Shown one piece after another: positions 1-11,973 of a DNA stretch of 64,000 bases. A program made the translations under genes and the position numbers. Source of the DNA: Hirsutella rhossiliensis (Eukaryota; Ascomycota; Sordariomycetes; Hypocreales; Ophiocordycipitaceae). The DNA is taken from positions 7,440,001-7,504,000 of the forward strand of contig NW_025408668.1 of the NCBI RefSeq assembly GCF_020360975.1, in the 5' to 3' direction. The notes beneath the pieces are model-generated. The model ran no database searches, was not told where the DNA came from, and saw nothing but the letters and a program-made list of their open reading frames with translations. Within the stretch, counting starts at the first letter, position 1; every line of letters starts with the position of its first letter.

Positions 1-1441
1 GGCCTGCGGCTGCTGCTGCTGTGCCGAAGGGGAGTCGTCGGTCATGGCGAAGTGGGGGTCAAAGTCCTTGGTGCGGTCCTTGAGATTGGTGATGTTACCC
101 AAGGCACGCTGGGGCCCCGGGGTAGCGTCATCGCGATTGATGTTGTTCTTGTACAGTCCGAGGCCCTCGTTGTGCACCGAGCCCCGAGGCTTGCCTGGCC
201 GCTCCTGGCGGGACACGCTCTCGCCGTCGTCCTGAAGCTCAAAGTGCGTCTCGGCGTCTCGGCGACCTTTGCCGGCGGCTTTGCCAGCCTCGTCAACGTT
301 GCCTACCTCGGTATCCCAGCTGCGGGTATCCTGATGGCGGTAGGTCTTGGACGGCTTCGGCTTCTGGGGGGTGACGAAATCATCAAACGACCATTGGCTG
401 TTGTGCTTGGACTTGGTTTGATCCTTCAGGCCCATGCCAGCCTTGGATTTGTCCTGAGGGTCAGAACCGTCGGCGAAATCAAAGTGTTCGTACTTGCGAG
501 GATTCGGGCGGATGTACGATTTTGTACCCTTTGCCTCGGAAGTTTCATCCTCAACCTCCTCGTGATGCTCTTGGCCATCAAAAATCCGCATGGGTTGGTA
601 GTTCTTGCCCTGGCCGACCTTGCTAGGCGAAACGGATCGGTCACGAAGGGCATTGTGAGCTTCCTCACCCTGGGGCTCATCGCCCAGAATCTCGGTGAAG
701 CCGCGCTGCCGGGGTCGATTGCCCGCATAAGGCGATACGACGGAAGCCGGCTCGGCAGCCTCGATCTGCTCGCGCGGGGCGAAGAGCTCGAGCGACGCGT
801 GAGGATCGCGGAGGGCATTGGCCGACAGACCACGAGTTCGAATGACGACGTCGTTGTGGCTTTGGTTGGCCGAAGAAGAGGCCAGACCAGCCGATTCGAG
901 GCAGGCGCGAATCATGGAGAGTTGCTCCCTGCTGTCCTTGATTGGCCAATTGCGACCCGTCTTGCCAATTATTTCGAGCTGCTTGAGAAGCGAGCCCTGG
1001 TCCCATTGCTGGCGCATTTGGATGATTTTGCCATCAGCGTCGAAAGCGACAATGTGCATCTGCAGGACGGTCGGTCAGTAACGTTACAGGAAGTTGCTCG
1101 ACTGTGACAAGGCGAGATGGGCGCAAACGTACGATGGGGAGGTAGGCCGTGCGATCGGACAAAAAGTTGTCGTCGAGGCCTGGCAGGTAGGGTCCGCCGC
1201 TCGTGAGGAACTCGAGGTCCGTGTCAACCTCGAGAGCGATGACGTTGTTGCCGTCTATGACGCCGAGGACATTCTGCTTTTTCTTCTTGATCTGCCTCTG
1301 CAGCGAGTTGAGGTGCTTGAGGATGTCAGTGGCGCCGGAGAAGGTCGTCGTGGTGGTGACATAGTGCAGCGTGGCCTTGTCCGCCAACAGCGAGGAGCTG
1401 GGGGCGGCCAGGAACTGCTCATATGTCGCAACAGCAGCCAT
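1..1441 (-). CDS. NTF2-like domain protein, 3'-truncated by the window edge
   Basis: Two exons are visible: 1133-1441 (start ATG at 1441) and 1-1059, joined by a GTACGT...CTGCAG intron (1060-1132) that keeps phase 0. The reading frame is open to base 1, so at least 456 residues are present and the C-terminus lies outside. Residues 1-~150 look like an NTF2-type alpha/beta cone: N-terminal helix, a TTTTTFSG strand, LEFLTSGGPYLPGLDD, then MHIVAFDADGKI after the splice. The rest is low-complexity and polar, with short islands such as KHNSQWSFDDFVTPQKPK, and ends at the edge in a Gln-rich tract. Proteins of this architecture are common and mostly uncharacterised in filamentous ascomycetes; a role in nuclear transport is not shown. 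The start is the first ATG of the conserved N-terminus. A MULE lies about 0.5 kb upstream. Confidence 0.8.
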
Positions 1442-1950
1442 GGCGCAGGCGAGGGCGAAGAGTGGCGGTTATGCCGTTGTTGCGAATGCGAACGCGATTG
1501 GTTTTTTTTTTCCTTCTGTTGTTTGGATCCACGAAGTGTTGTTTTGACGCGTCGTCGGTGGGGGAGAGCGTGGGGGAGTTGCGGCTGGGGGGGTTGTGGC
1601 CGAGATCAAGGGAAAAAGAGCAAGGAATAATAGAAAGCAACCACCTCAAAAGGGGGGAGGGGGGTAGAGAGACGAGTTGGACGAGAGACGGAGCGAGAGT
1701 CGGGGGAAAAAGAGAAAAGAGAGAAGGGGGTGAGCGAGAGAGCGCGTGGACGGGATGAAGACGAAATGAAGGAGGAGGTGGGTCGGGATTCCGGGGCGGG
1801 TTGGCAAGGAAGGCAGGGCGCAAAGCAGGGACATGATTAGATAAGATAGCTACCCAAGCTGTGGCACTTGAGGGGGAGCCTCGTGATTTGCACTGCAGGA
1901 AAGGCGTGCATACGAAGTACCGCGGTGGTACCTGGAGGCGCAGAAGGAGC
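1442..1950. other. 5' flank of the NTF2-like gene
   Basis: No gene is seen. The stretch holds a T10 run near 1501-1510 and a GA-rich tract at about 1655-1745 on the + strand, which are A-rich and CT-rich on the gene's coding strand as expected of a fungal promoter/5' UTR. It ends at the target-site duplication of the MULE. Confidence 0.5.
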
Positions 1951-1959
1951 CGCTTGGTG
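1951..1959. repeat. Left target-site duplication of the MULE
   Basis: CGCTTGGTG, repeated exactly at 5482-5490 immediately outside the right TIR. It defines the insertion point precisely. Confidence 0.92.
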
Positions 1960-2065
1960 GAGTAATCAAACATACACTCCAGATTTTCAAACATACACTC
2001 CCGACCTAAGCCCCATTTGGAAGAAGACCCCGCCACCAAAATTTGGCGCGCGCTTTCCCAACGCC
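1960..2065 (+). repeat. MULE left terminal inverted repeat
   Basis: Begins GAGTAATCAAACATACACTC. It matches the reverse complement of 5376-5481 except for one base (A at 1981 against T in the other arm). Two copies of CAAACATACACTCC lie at 1967-1980 and 1988-2001, starts 21 bp apart, which suggests paired transposase-binding sites. Confidence 0.92.
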
Positions 2066-2585
2066 GCTGCCGCGGCTGCCTGCCTAGATATATTGTCGCA
2101 TATCACGCCCGTGTCAGTTCCTGAAACCTTATGCTCGATCACTGCCACTGCTGCGCCGCGGCTTCGCCGCAATGATCGGGGTATATATTGTTGCACGAAT
2201 GTGTGCATCCAATTCTTTTCCTTTCCTTTGTTCTTTAGATAATTCTCATCAATTGACTGATGCCACAAAGATCAACCGCTGTCACGTGCGAGGTGTGGGA
2301 CACTATTGTCTGACATATATGGATTCTATCTGCAATTATTACCAACGCCGGAAGATGCATCCCTTAGAGTCATTCAATTGAAGCTATCAATAAGCCCGGC
2401 CCGATCGATCTTCCGATATATATACAATATGCATATAATGGCGGAAGGTCTTTGCCTACCTCTGTGACTGTGACTGTGACTGTGAGGAAGGATCCGTCCG
2501 ACGCGGCGGAGGGCGAGGCACGTAAGAACGAATTTGTGACCGGCCTGCCTGCTAGTTTTGTATGGTGCCGTGTCCCTCTGATCCC

Positions 2586-5208
2586 CTAGCTGCTGGAAAT
2601 GCTCCGTAGCCGTCTCGTGAGACTGTGCCGGCGGCTGTGCCCACATGAAGCCGTCGTGATGTGCCTGTGACGAGGAGGCGGTTCTTGCCACTGTGACGGC
2701 GCCGGCGCCTGTACGTATACAGGCACAATTGGTGTAGGCGGTGGCATCACATAGTATCCCTGTGACGGCGGCGCCGGCTGTGGAAGTGAGGGCATCGTCG
2801 TTTGGTATCCCTGTGACACCAGCGGCACCTGTGGAAGTGAGGGCACCTGTGATAACAGCACCGGCGTTGCTGCTGCTTGTGACTTGATGAAATCACCGAT
2901 CTGCTGGGCAAGATCGTCAACCCGGCTGCTCACGGAAGCAAGTGTATTCGACCTCTTGTTCATGATAGTGGTGCCTGTGCCCTTCCTCTTCTTCTTTGCG
3001 TCTCTGGTGGCCGTGATACGAGCTCTGGGTTGGCTCTATGCTCCTCTTGCTCCCAAGCACTAAGGATCCGGCCCGTAGATGCCTCTAGTGGAGGATACCT
3101 CGCGTCTACTGTTTCCACGCCGGCGAGGCTGGACAACGTCAGGATCGGCTTCGTGGTCTGCATCGATATATTGCTGTTGTTCAGGCTGCTAGTAAATTAG
3201 TATAGTACTTATGGCTGGAGCAAGATACTTACAGTCACGCCGTAAACCCGCCAGTGGTTATCAATAAGATGCAATGGTATAAGGGCGGCCGCGTCAGCCT
3301 GGATCAAATCGCGGATTGTATGCCGGCAGGGCAGCCCCCATTGCATCGTGAAAGCACCCGTACAAATCGTAGGCATGCCTCGATTATCGGCAAGCTCAGC
3401 CAGGCTAGCCTAACTTGCCTGAAGATCTGTTTCATCGGCTGCCAGCCAATTTTTCGGTGCAGTGACTTCATAATCGTCTGCTTGGCCCATTCAACTCTAG
3501 CTCTTGCAAACTCGGATTGAAGCTTCTCGCGATGCTTCTTTTGCCGATGGGTAACGAGCCTCTGATGTGCTCTTGTAGCTGATGGAGGTCAATGAAGCGG
3601 TTGCGTAATCGTGACTTCAACTCGTGATGTGTGCTCTCCACACGGGAAGTTACCGTAATGTTATAATTTCGGTACTGTTGGATAGCGTAGGTGGAAAACT
3701 GGGCACGCCATGGCCAGTAGGTTGTACGGAGGTAATTAACGAGAGCTATAAGAGGAGCTATTTAGTAAAAGGTTAGAGTAGGAGGGTAGTTAGGGCTAGG
3801 GTTACCTGGCTGATCCGAAAACTCTATACAGAGTAGATCCCACTGATCTCTGCACTCCTCAGCCGTGCGAGCCCTAAAGACTGAAACCCAGGCATCACGG
3901 ATACCGTCAGCTGTGTGCTCAAAAGTCCGCCTTGGAGCCGGGGTAGTATTGGGTTTCCATCGTCATCTTCACGATCATCTTGTTGCTCAACGCACTGATC
4001 TGCCAGTTGTGAGGCATGTTGAATCTGGTAATCAGTGGCACGGTCGATAGGTCGGTCCTCGTCAATGGCATTATCTGCCTGTATAGGGTCGTCGAGAGCG
4101 GCTGCTGCAGCGAGGCGAGTCTCCTGTTCTGGCCTATCTCCGCCAATCTCGGTGCCATCGAGGGATCCTTCCCACTTCTTCTTGATGTGAAGGATCACGT
4201 TCTTCATCATATGCCAAACGCACACTTGTTGTTGCGTTGATGGGAAGATAGAGTCAAGGGCGTTCTTCAGGGCGGTATCAAAGTCGGTAATCACAACGCC
4301 CGGGTCCGGAATATCAGCCTGCCGACCAGCCTCACGCAACTGTGAGAGGATCCATTGGAACGCGCCTTCGTCTTCCTTGGCAGTGAGGCCAAAGCCTACA
4401 CTGAAGCTCTTGTGTAGCCCTGTTGTGCCAATGATCTGTAGAAGCGGCATGTTAAAGCGGTTGACCTTATACGTATTATCCATGATAAGGAGCTCGGGGT
4501 TACGCTTCCAGTCAGCAATACAGTCATCGTATGTCCAGAAAAACCTCCAAACCTTCCCATTAGGGCCACGGTCAACTGCATAGTAGCTGATTTCCCCTTT
4601 GCTTTAGCATCTTTGAGTACATCGAGGAAGGCTTGTGTAGATGTAGAGGCGCCGTAACGGAAGGCACGAAGTTGCAGCTGGATGAAGTGTATATCAGAAT
4701 CGGTAATAAGGAGCTCAGGATATTCCTGTCGGATAGCATCCACGATATCCCTGCTCTTGTTATTGACGTTCTTGCTAAGCCCCTCGACGAGGCTATGAAG
4801 ACGCTCGATGCCGAATTTGCGTTGGCTTCGTTGACGGACGATGGGGTTAGCAATTGGCTCAAATAGAGGTTCGTGGTTATGAGAGCCGTGCTTGATGGTG
4901 ACTTTGAATGCATTGCAACGTCGGTAGAAGCGGATGTAACAGCGAAAGTCACATCCCGACTTCTTGGATGACGTCTTGTATATACCCTCTGCCTCGTCCC
5001 AGGGCCTATACTGACCACTGTATTCACAGCGGATATTGGCTTCCTTGCGCCTAGGCTTGCCGGTATTCTTGCTATTTGCAACGACTACGACGTAGCCAAG
5101 GAGCTCTTGCGTAGCTTTGAGTGTTTCAAGCGCCTCATCATACGTATCGAAAGACATCTCCGTGATAGCCTCGGTGCTACTGTTGGTATTGCTTTCGGTC
5201 GAATTCAT
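2586..5208 (-). pseudogene. MULE transposase, disrupted by frameshifts
   Basis: Start ATG at 5208. The N-terminal part has a FAR1/WRKY-GCM1-type zinc-binding region (SGCDFRCYIRFYRRC...HGSHNH) for DNA binding. The MULE catalytic domain follows: a first Asp in LLIMDNTYK, a second in VVITDFDTALKNAL, and CVWHMMKN. The frame is broken near 4597 (a G/A run), again near 3930, and again around 3560; a probable 48-nt intron lies at 3758-3805. The C-terminal piece (2586-3163) is Pro/Gln-rich and is itself split between two frames near 3020. Several one-base breaks in one copy argue that it cannot make active enzyme. No piece shows the TGG-to-TAG pattern of RIP. Confidence 0.85.
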
Positions 5209-5375
5209 CGGGACGATTGACTAGACGTGACTATTGCGGTAGGCGGCGGCGGCGTTGCTGTTGTGTTGAGTCAAGTGGTGATAGCTTCAATTGTTGATGA
5301 TTGCGAAAATGCAGATGGCGGCCAAAAGGCAGGTGGCTGGGCGGGTGGGCGGCGGCGATGGTCACGGCAAGCCAG

Positions 5376-5481
5376 GGCGTTGGGAAAGCGCGCGCCAAAT
5401 TTTGGTGGCGGGGTCTTCTTCCAAATGGGGCTTAGGTCGGGAGTGTATGTTTGAAAATCAGGAGTGTATGTTTGATTACTC
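5376..5481 (-). repeat. MULE right terminal inverted repeat
   Basis: Reverse-complement partner of 1960-2065, ending GATTACTC directly against the second CGCTTGGTG duplication (5482-5490). The near-perfect match between arms indicates a geologically recent insertion despite the broken transposase. Confidence 0.92.
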
Positions 5482-5490
5482 CGCTTGGTG

Positions 5491-7376
5491 CGTCCGCCTG
5501 CCTGTTTAGGCATGAAGCCTCTGGAACGTCCTGCACAGTACACAGTATTAGCACAACGCAGCCAGGCACAAACAGCGCCTGGTGAGCGGTGGCCGCGTCG
5601 CTGTCTGGGCGCCCGGGGGGCCGGGCGGAGGATTATGTGTGCATACTGTAAAGGGCTTCCATCGCCCTCGCTTGTGTGCTTCCAAGACAAGAGGCCCTCC
5701 ACACCCTTTACCGATCTTCAGTCCACGGCGATGTGCGCAAGGATGGATGGATGGAAGCTCAATGGAAGCAATCATGCTGTGCCGAGGACAGTACAAGGCA
5801 AGGGTGCCGGAAATACACAGTGCCCAAGGTCCTCAGAAGCCAACTACCTACCTACCTAGGTACTTAAGTAGGCGACACCCGGGTCCATTGTTATGCTAGC
5901 CGGGAAGCCAAGTATCCGTACTGTACTGTACAGTGCCAAAACACCTATCCGAACTGACAGGGACAGCTCAGGTCCCCTTTTTCCAGAGATGCCCGCCTAC
6001 TTGTGTACCTAGTTAAGTAGGGCAACGCCTAAGGCAAGGTACGGAGCCTTTATAGCTCTTCAAGTCTGAGACAAGCTCTCTCCTGCTTGGGGTTATTGGT
6101 CAATTACGCAAGTCTGCGCTGAAAGGAAACCAGCAGCTGGCAATTTGTGAAAGCAAATGGACGGAAATACGCGCGTGCATTGGTGGGCGGGCAAGCCAAG
6201 GTTGCAGCTTGGATACCTACCAGCTCATGCGGGTCCGAGTCGCCTCAAACCCGGGCCTTGCAGGGCCTCCGTGGATATTTTCCACCAGCCAACCATCTAG
6301 CTGAGACGGTGGACCGGGGATCCACCGCGTTTCGTATCTCGATGCGCGCCTTTTGTGCCTGTGAATTTGGGCAAGGGGCCTCTGTGCATTTCTCCGTACC
6401 CAGGTGATTAGTCATGTGCGGCATCGGTGTGCAGTTCCACGTGCCATCGATTGAGAGAGTCCGTCCGAGTCTCCGTGTTATAAACCTAATTTTCAGTTGT
6501 ACGTCCATCTTTTCCTTCTTCTTCTTCTTCTTCACTCCACTGTCACCGTGCTGAAAAGAGTAGAAACCCGTTTCGACCCGTCTTGGTCGACTCCTAATTA
6601 TCGTTTCTTTCCACGAGGGCGGTTCAAAGCCACCATCTTCCTTGCGGATCCGAGTAGCACATTACCTAATTACCAAGGCACCACAATCACACTTAGACTG
6701 ACCGGCGCAGTGGATACCAGGGGAATATAGCCCGGATACTATATGTCCATATATGCCTTGTCGGCGCGTGCCTTGCATGGCCAATGTTGTATATCGCCTG
6801 CCCGCCGGCACGAGTGGGACTGTGACTTGTACATGCCCTAGCCCTGTTGCTTCTTGATGCATATGCTCTTCCCTCGAAACACCAATCCAGTCATTGGAAT
6901 CACTGGCGCTTTCCTTGCCGCTGCTCAGACAGCGCTGTGATATCGTGGAGGGGCTCTGACGGGCTACAGCCCCCCACTGTAAAGTCTCACCTGCTGCAAA
7001 CAACTAACTAGCGGCTGACGTAACTGCGTGCCGACTCGCGCGTCCTTTGCACTGTAGCTCCCCATTGCCACAGGGTACCTCGCTCCCCGGTACCGCGCTA
7101 TTTTGGCCTCCACCCGGGCCCCCAGCTCGGCAGTTAGCAACAAACTTGGCCCCTCGGTCCCGTCTAGCTTGCGGCGTCTCAAATCATCCAACGTCTCGTC
7201 TCGGACGTCCACGTCGACCTCTTCCTCCGAAATCCTCATCACCGACCATCCCGGGCTGGCCCGCCATCTCTCTCTCCCCCCATCTTCTGCCGAGCCTGGC
7301 GACTGCCCTCCCTTCTCTTCTCCTCCCGCCCCTCGCGCCTCTTCATGATCGCTGTACAGATCGCACCTCGCCAACC
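5491..7376 (+). other. Intergenic: MULE right flank to VPS10 start
   Basis: No supported gene. The last ~400 bases before the VPS10 start are C/T-rich on the + strand (for example 7255-7340), typical of a fungal 5' UTR. The VPS10 frame is open upstream to 7047 but without conserved content. Short TACCTAGGTA-like palindromic blocks occur near 5846-5870. Confidence 0.4.
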
Positions 7377-10300
7377 ATGAGGCCTGCAGCCAAGGCAGCG
7401 GTGGCAGCATGGCGCATCCTCGTGCTCGCGTCCCTCCTGTGGACGCTGGCCCTCGCAAAGGATGCGCCCGACATGTCCGTCAACAAGTTCAACCACCCGC
7501 CGCTCTTTCTCAACTACTTCGAGGACAGCGACGTCGTCATCTTCCACGACATCCAGGAGCACAACGTCTACCGCTCCCGCGACGCCGGCGTCAGTTGGTC
7601 CCGCATCGACTCCATCCCCGAGGGCCAGTCCTTCTTCCTCGTCATGCACGCCGTCGACACCAAGGCTGCCTTTGTCATGACCCCGAGCGGCACCCACTAC
7701 AAGACTGACGATCGAGGCGACAGCTGGACAAAGTTCACCACAAAGTCCCTCCCTAGCAAGTTTCAGCCCGAGATCCTCATCTTCCACGCCGACGACCCGA
7801 ACCGAATCATATTCAACGCCATGGACTGCCAGGGCATCTTCTGCGACGAGCAGGCCCTCTACACCCTCGACGGCTTCAAGACCGTCAAGCTGCTCCGCTC
7901 CTTCACCGTCGGCTGCTGGTGGGCAAGGTCGTCCAAGGAGTTTACAACCGGCGACGCCGAGCTCGACAAGACGCGCACCCTGTGTATCGTCAAGGACCCC
8001 TTCTCCTTCTTCCGCCAGGACCAGAGGCTGCTCGTCTCCGATGCCTTCTACGCCGTGGCCGGCAAGGACATCCAGGAGTTCGAGCCCAACGTCAACGGCG
8101 CCAAGGGCGTCTCCGGCGTCATGAGCTTGGCCATTGTCAAGAAATTCCTCGTCGTCGCCACAGCCTCCCTGCGCAGCGACGAGATGGCTCTATACGTCAC
8201 CGATGACACCATCAAATGGCACCGCGCCATGTTCCCCAGTGACGACAGCCACGATCATTCCCACCAGATCAACCAGGAGGCCTACACGGTTCTCGAGGGC
8301 ACTAATTACAGCATTCAGATCGACGTCATGACGTCTCGGCCCTCGACCCCGATGGGCGTCCTCTTTACGAGCAACTCAAATGGCACCTACTTTACCGAAA
8401 ACATCCCCTACACCAACCGTAACGTCAAGGGCCATGTCGACTTTGAAAAGATCTCCGGCATCCAGGGCATCTTTCTCATCAACATTGTCGAGAATGGCAA
8501 CGACGTCGACAAGAAGGGCGCCGACAAGACCATCGTGACCAAGATCACCTTCGACGACGGCAGGACATTCCAAGAGCTCAAGGCTGGCCAAGAGAGGCTG
8601 CACCTCCACTCTGTTACTGAACTGGACAACGTTGGCCGCGTCTTTTCGAGCCCGGCACCTGGACTCGTCATGGGCAACGGAAACGTGGGCAAGCATCTCA
8701 CAAAGTTCACCGACGCCAACCTGTACGTCTCTGACGATGCCGGGTTGACTTGGACAAAGGCTCTCGACGGCCCGCACAAGTTTGAGTTCGGCGACTCGGG
8801 ATCCGTTCTCGTCGCCATCAAGGACTCCAAGAAGGAGGACGTCAAGGAGTTGTCGTACTCATTGGACCACGGCCAGAACTGGAAGCAGGTTCCCTTGCCC
8901 AATGACCTGAGCATCAAGCCCGACTTCTTGACGACGACGCAAGACTCCACCAGCCTCAAGTTCATTCTTGTGGGAGAACGGGAGCACACATACCATATGG
9001 TCGCCATCAACTTTGAAGGGCTCAACGAGCGCAAGTGCGGAGACGATGACATGGAGGACTGGCATGCCCGCGTGGACAAGGACGGAAACCCGACTTGCAT
9101 CATGGGCCACAAGCAGACCTACCGTCGCCGCAAGAAGTCGGCCGACTGCTTCGTCAAAAGCGAGTTCAAGGACCCGGTTCCCCAGATGGAGGATTGCGAG
9201 TGCTCCGACGCCGACTTTGAGTGCGACTACAACTTCCAAAGGGACCCTGAGGACAAGACCAAGTGCAAAAAGGCCGGCCCCATCCCGGTGCCGGATGACG
9301 CCTGCAAGGATGACCCCCACGGCTCATTCAAGGGCTCAAGCGGGTGGAGGCTCATTCCTGGAGACACGTGTAAGCGGATCGGCGGCGGGCAAAAGGACGA
9401 CAAGGTGGACAGGAACTGCTCCGATGGCATCTCTGCTCCGCTCCCTCCGACCAATGACAAGGTCACCAGCAAACAGTTCGTCTTCGACTCGGGACTCAAG
9501 GATTTTGAGAAGATCTACCTTGAAAGGGGCGACGCAAGCGCCTCGACGGACGAAACCGTCATTGTGCGGCCGGCCGAGTTCGAGGCGAGCGGACGCATGA
9601 AGGTGGAAAACAAGCTGTGGATTTCCCATGACCACGGCAAACAATGGGATCGCATCCTCGAGGGGGAAACCGTTGATGGAATCCATCCCCATCTCTACTT
9701 TAAAGACGTTGTCTTTTTCACGACCAAGCACGAAAAGGTCATCTACACCATGGACCGAGGCCGATCTTTCCACAAGTTTGCAGCGCCCACGAAGCCCTTG
9801 CCAGGCGAGGCCCATCTCAGCTTTCACCCAGACAAGAAGGACTGGTTGATCTGGCTGGGCGACAAGTGTGAGAAGGTCGGAAGCAGCAAATCGTGCCACA
9901 AGGAAGCCTCCCTGTCCACCGACCGCGGCGACAACTGGAGGACCATTCAGCGCTACGCTGAGAAGTGTGAGTTTACAGGAAACTCGGCGTATAACTTCCG
10001 CGAGTTGAAGCAGATTGTCTGCCTCGTCAGGAAGGAGGAGAAGACGACTGGACCGATGACGGTGGTCTCAAGTAACGATTTTTTCTTCGAGGACAAGGAC
10101 ATGCACCAGGGCGACGTCATCAACTTTGCGACGATGAGCGAGTTCATTGTCTTGGCGGCAAAGGATGAGAAGAGCGACCATCTCCTCGCGCTGGCCAGCC
10201 TGGACGGTAAGCGTTACGACATGGCGCATTATCCCCATAACTTCCGCGAAGGTCACGAAAACCAGTATACGCTGCTCGACAGCTCGACCCATGCCATCAA

Positions 10301-11973
10301 CCTGTTTGTGAGGACCGAGGCAGGAGTCGACCGGCAGTACGGGTCAATCATCAAGAGCAACTCAAACGGCACAAGCTACGTCCTCAGCGCAACCAACGTC
10401 AATTGCAACGAGGAGACGTACGTCGACTTTGAAAAGGTGGCGGGCTTGGAAGGCGTAACACTGATCAACGTGGTGACCAACACGGACAAGAGCGAGAAGA
10501 AGAAGATTCTGCAGACCAAGATCTCCCACAACGACGGCTCGGAATGGGGTTTCATGGCCCCTCCGCCCAAGGACGTAGATGGCAACGCGTACCCGTGCAG
10601 CAGCTCCAAGGGAGACGCCTCGTGCGCGCTCCACCTGCACCACTTCACTGAGCGGGACGACAGGCGACGAACATTTGCAGCGGACACGGCCATTGGGCTC
10701 TTGTTTGGCATCGGAAACGTGGGCTCCAGCCTGGGCGACATGAAGGACGCCGACACGTTTTTGTCAACCGACGGAGGCCTGACTTGGAAGAACGTCAAGA
10801 AGGGCGTCTGGTCATGGCAGTACGGCGACCAGGGGTCTATCATTGTGTTGGTGCAGAGGGCTACGCGAGCCAATCCTGTCAAGGCCAAGGCTGTCTCGTA
10901 CTCGCTCGACGAGGGCCAGACGTGGAAGGACCACCCATTCTCGGAGAGCGACGTGACGGTTCTCGACATTACGACTCTCAAGTCGGGCACGTCGCGGAAC
11001 TTTTTGCTGTGGTGCAAGTCGGCCGAAAACAAGATATTCTCGGTCAATCTCGACTTCGCCGGGCTGACGAACAAGGCGTGCGAGTTGAAGAAGGACTCAG
11101 ACTCCGAGTCGGACTATTACCTTTGGTCACCCAAGCATCCGCTCCAGAATGACGATTGCCTCTTTGGTCACGTGTCCAGGTACCTGCGCAAGAAGACAGA
11201 CCGCATGTGCTACAACGAGCAGAGTCTGCAGCGGCTCTATGACCATACCAACTGCGCGTGCAGCCGGCGAGACTACGAGTGGTAAGTGACGGACAAGTGG
11301 GGTGTGCTGTGTGTGTTTGCAACGCTGACGAAGCTGCAGTGCGTTCAACTACGAGCTCGACAACCACGGGCAATGCACGCTGGTTGCCGGTCTCGACCCG
11401 CTGTCGGGCAAAGAATGGTGCGCCAAGAACCTCAATGCGACGTCTTGGTTCGAGCCGACAGGATATCGCAAGGTGCCCTTGTCGACTTGCCAAGGAGGCA
11501 ACGAGCTGGACAAGACGTCGACGGAACACGCTTGCGAAGGGCACGAGGAAGAGTTTGAGAAGAAGCACCGGACATCGGGCGTGGTCATCTTCCTGGCCGT
11601 GGTGATACCGTTTGCCGCGGCCGCCGCGGCCGGCTGGTACGTGTACCGCAACTGGGACGGCAAGCTGGGCCAGATTCGCCTGGGGGAACACTCGTCGACG
11701 TTTGACAGCGACCGGCCCTGGATCAAATACCCGGTCATGGCCGTGTCGGCGGTGGCGGCGCTGGTGGCGGCGCTCCCGCTCATCGTCTCGGGGCTGTGGC
11801 GCTCCGTGACGGGCACGTACGACCGGGTGCGAGGCGACCGCGACGGCGGCTGGCTCTCGGGCGGCAACCGGAGGTTCACCACGCGCGACAGCTTTGCCCG
11901 TGGCCGCAGCGACTACGCCATGGTGGATGACGAGGGCGAACTACTGGGCGACGACAGCGACGAGGAGGTGTGA
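7377..11973 (+). CDS. vps10: Vps10 sorting receptor (sortilin family)
   Basis: Exons 7377-11281 and 11340-11973, joined by one 58-nt GTAAGT...CAG intron, encode 1512 residues. Vps10 cycles between late Golgi and the prevacuolar compartment and carries soluble vacuolar hydrolases such as carboxypeptidase Y. A signal peptide occupies about residues 1-27. Two beta-propeller halves follow, each with repeated Asp-box signatures (RDAGVSW, DDRGDSW, DDAGLTW, TDRGDNW, TDGGLTW) and each closed by a Cys-rich 10CC-type segment. The first membrane span is at about 1381-1405 (GVVIFLAVVIPFAAAAA). A second hydrophobic stretch at about 1434-1454 is usual in filamentous fungal Vps10. The cytosolic tail is acidic and ends DDSDEEV. 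The ATG at 7377 was chosen over the longer frame from 7047 because it starts the signal peptide. Length is normal for the family. Confidence 0.96.

Larger units (their letters stand above)
1960..5481. mobile_element. Mutator-like DNA transposon (MULE), full-length, 3522 bp
   Basis: The ends are inverted repeats of 106 bp (1960-2065 and 5376-5481) differing at one base, and the element is flanked by a perfect 9-bp direct duplication CGCTTGGTG at 1951-1959 and 5482-5490. Nine-base duplications and roughly 100-bp TIRs are the hallmarks of MULEs; Hop of Fusarium oxysporum is a described fungal member. The interior encodes a FAR1/MULE-type transposase on the - strand that is now frameshifted. CA and TG are common throughout, so the copy has not been subjected to RIP, unlike the right third of the window. 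It sits about 0.5 kb upstream of the NTF2-like start codon. Confidence 0.92.

Noticed and set aside
52..1107. 351-codon open frame on the + strand over the NTF2-like gene
   Set aside because: It is antisense to a spliced frame with recognisable fold motifs and continuous coding to the window edge; GC-rich codon use leaves the opposite strand open.
7047..7376. 110-codon N-terminal extension of VPS10
   Set aside because: It would bury the signal peptide and consists of Pro/Ser-rich sequence typical of a C/T-rich 5' leader; ATG 7377 begins a proper signal peptide.
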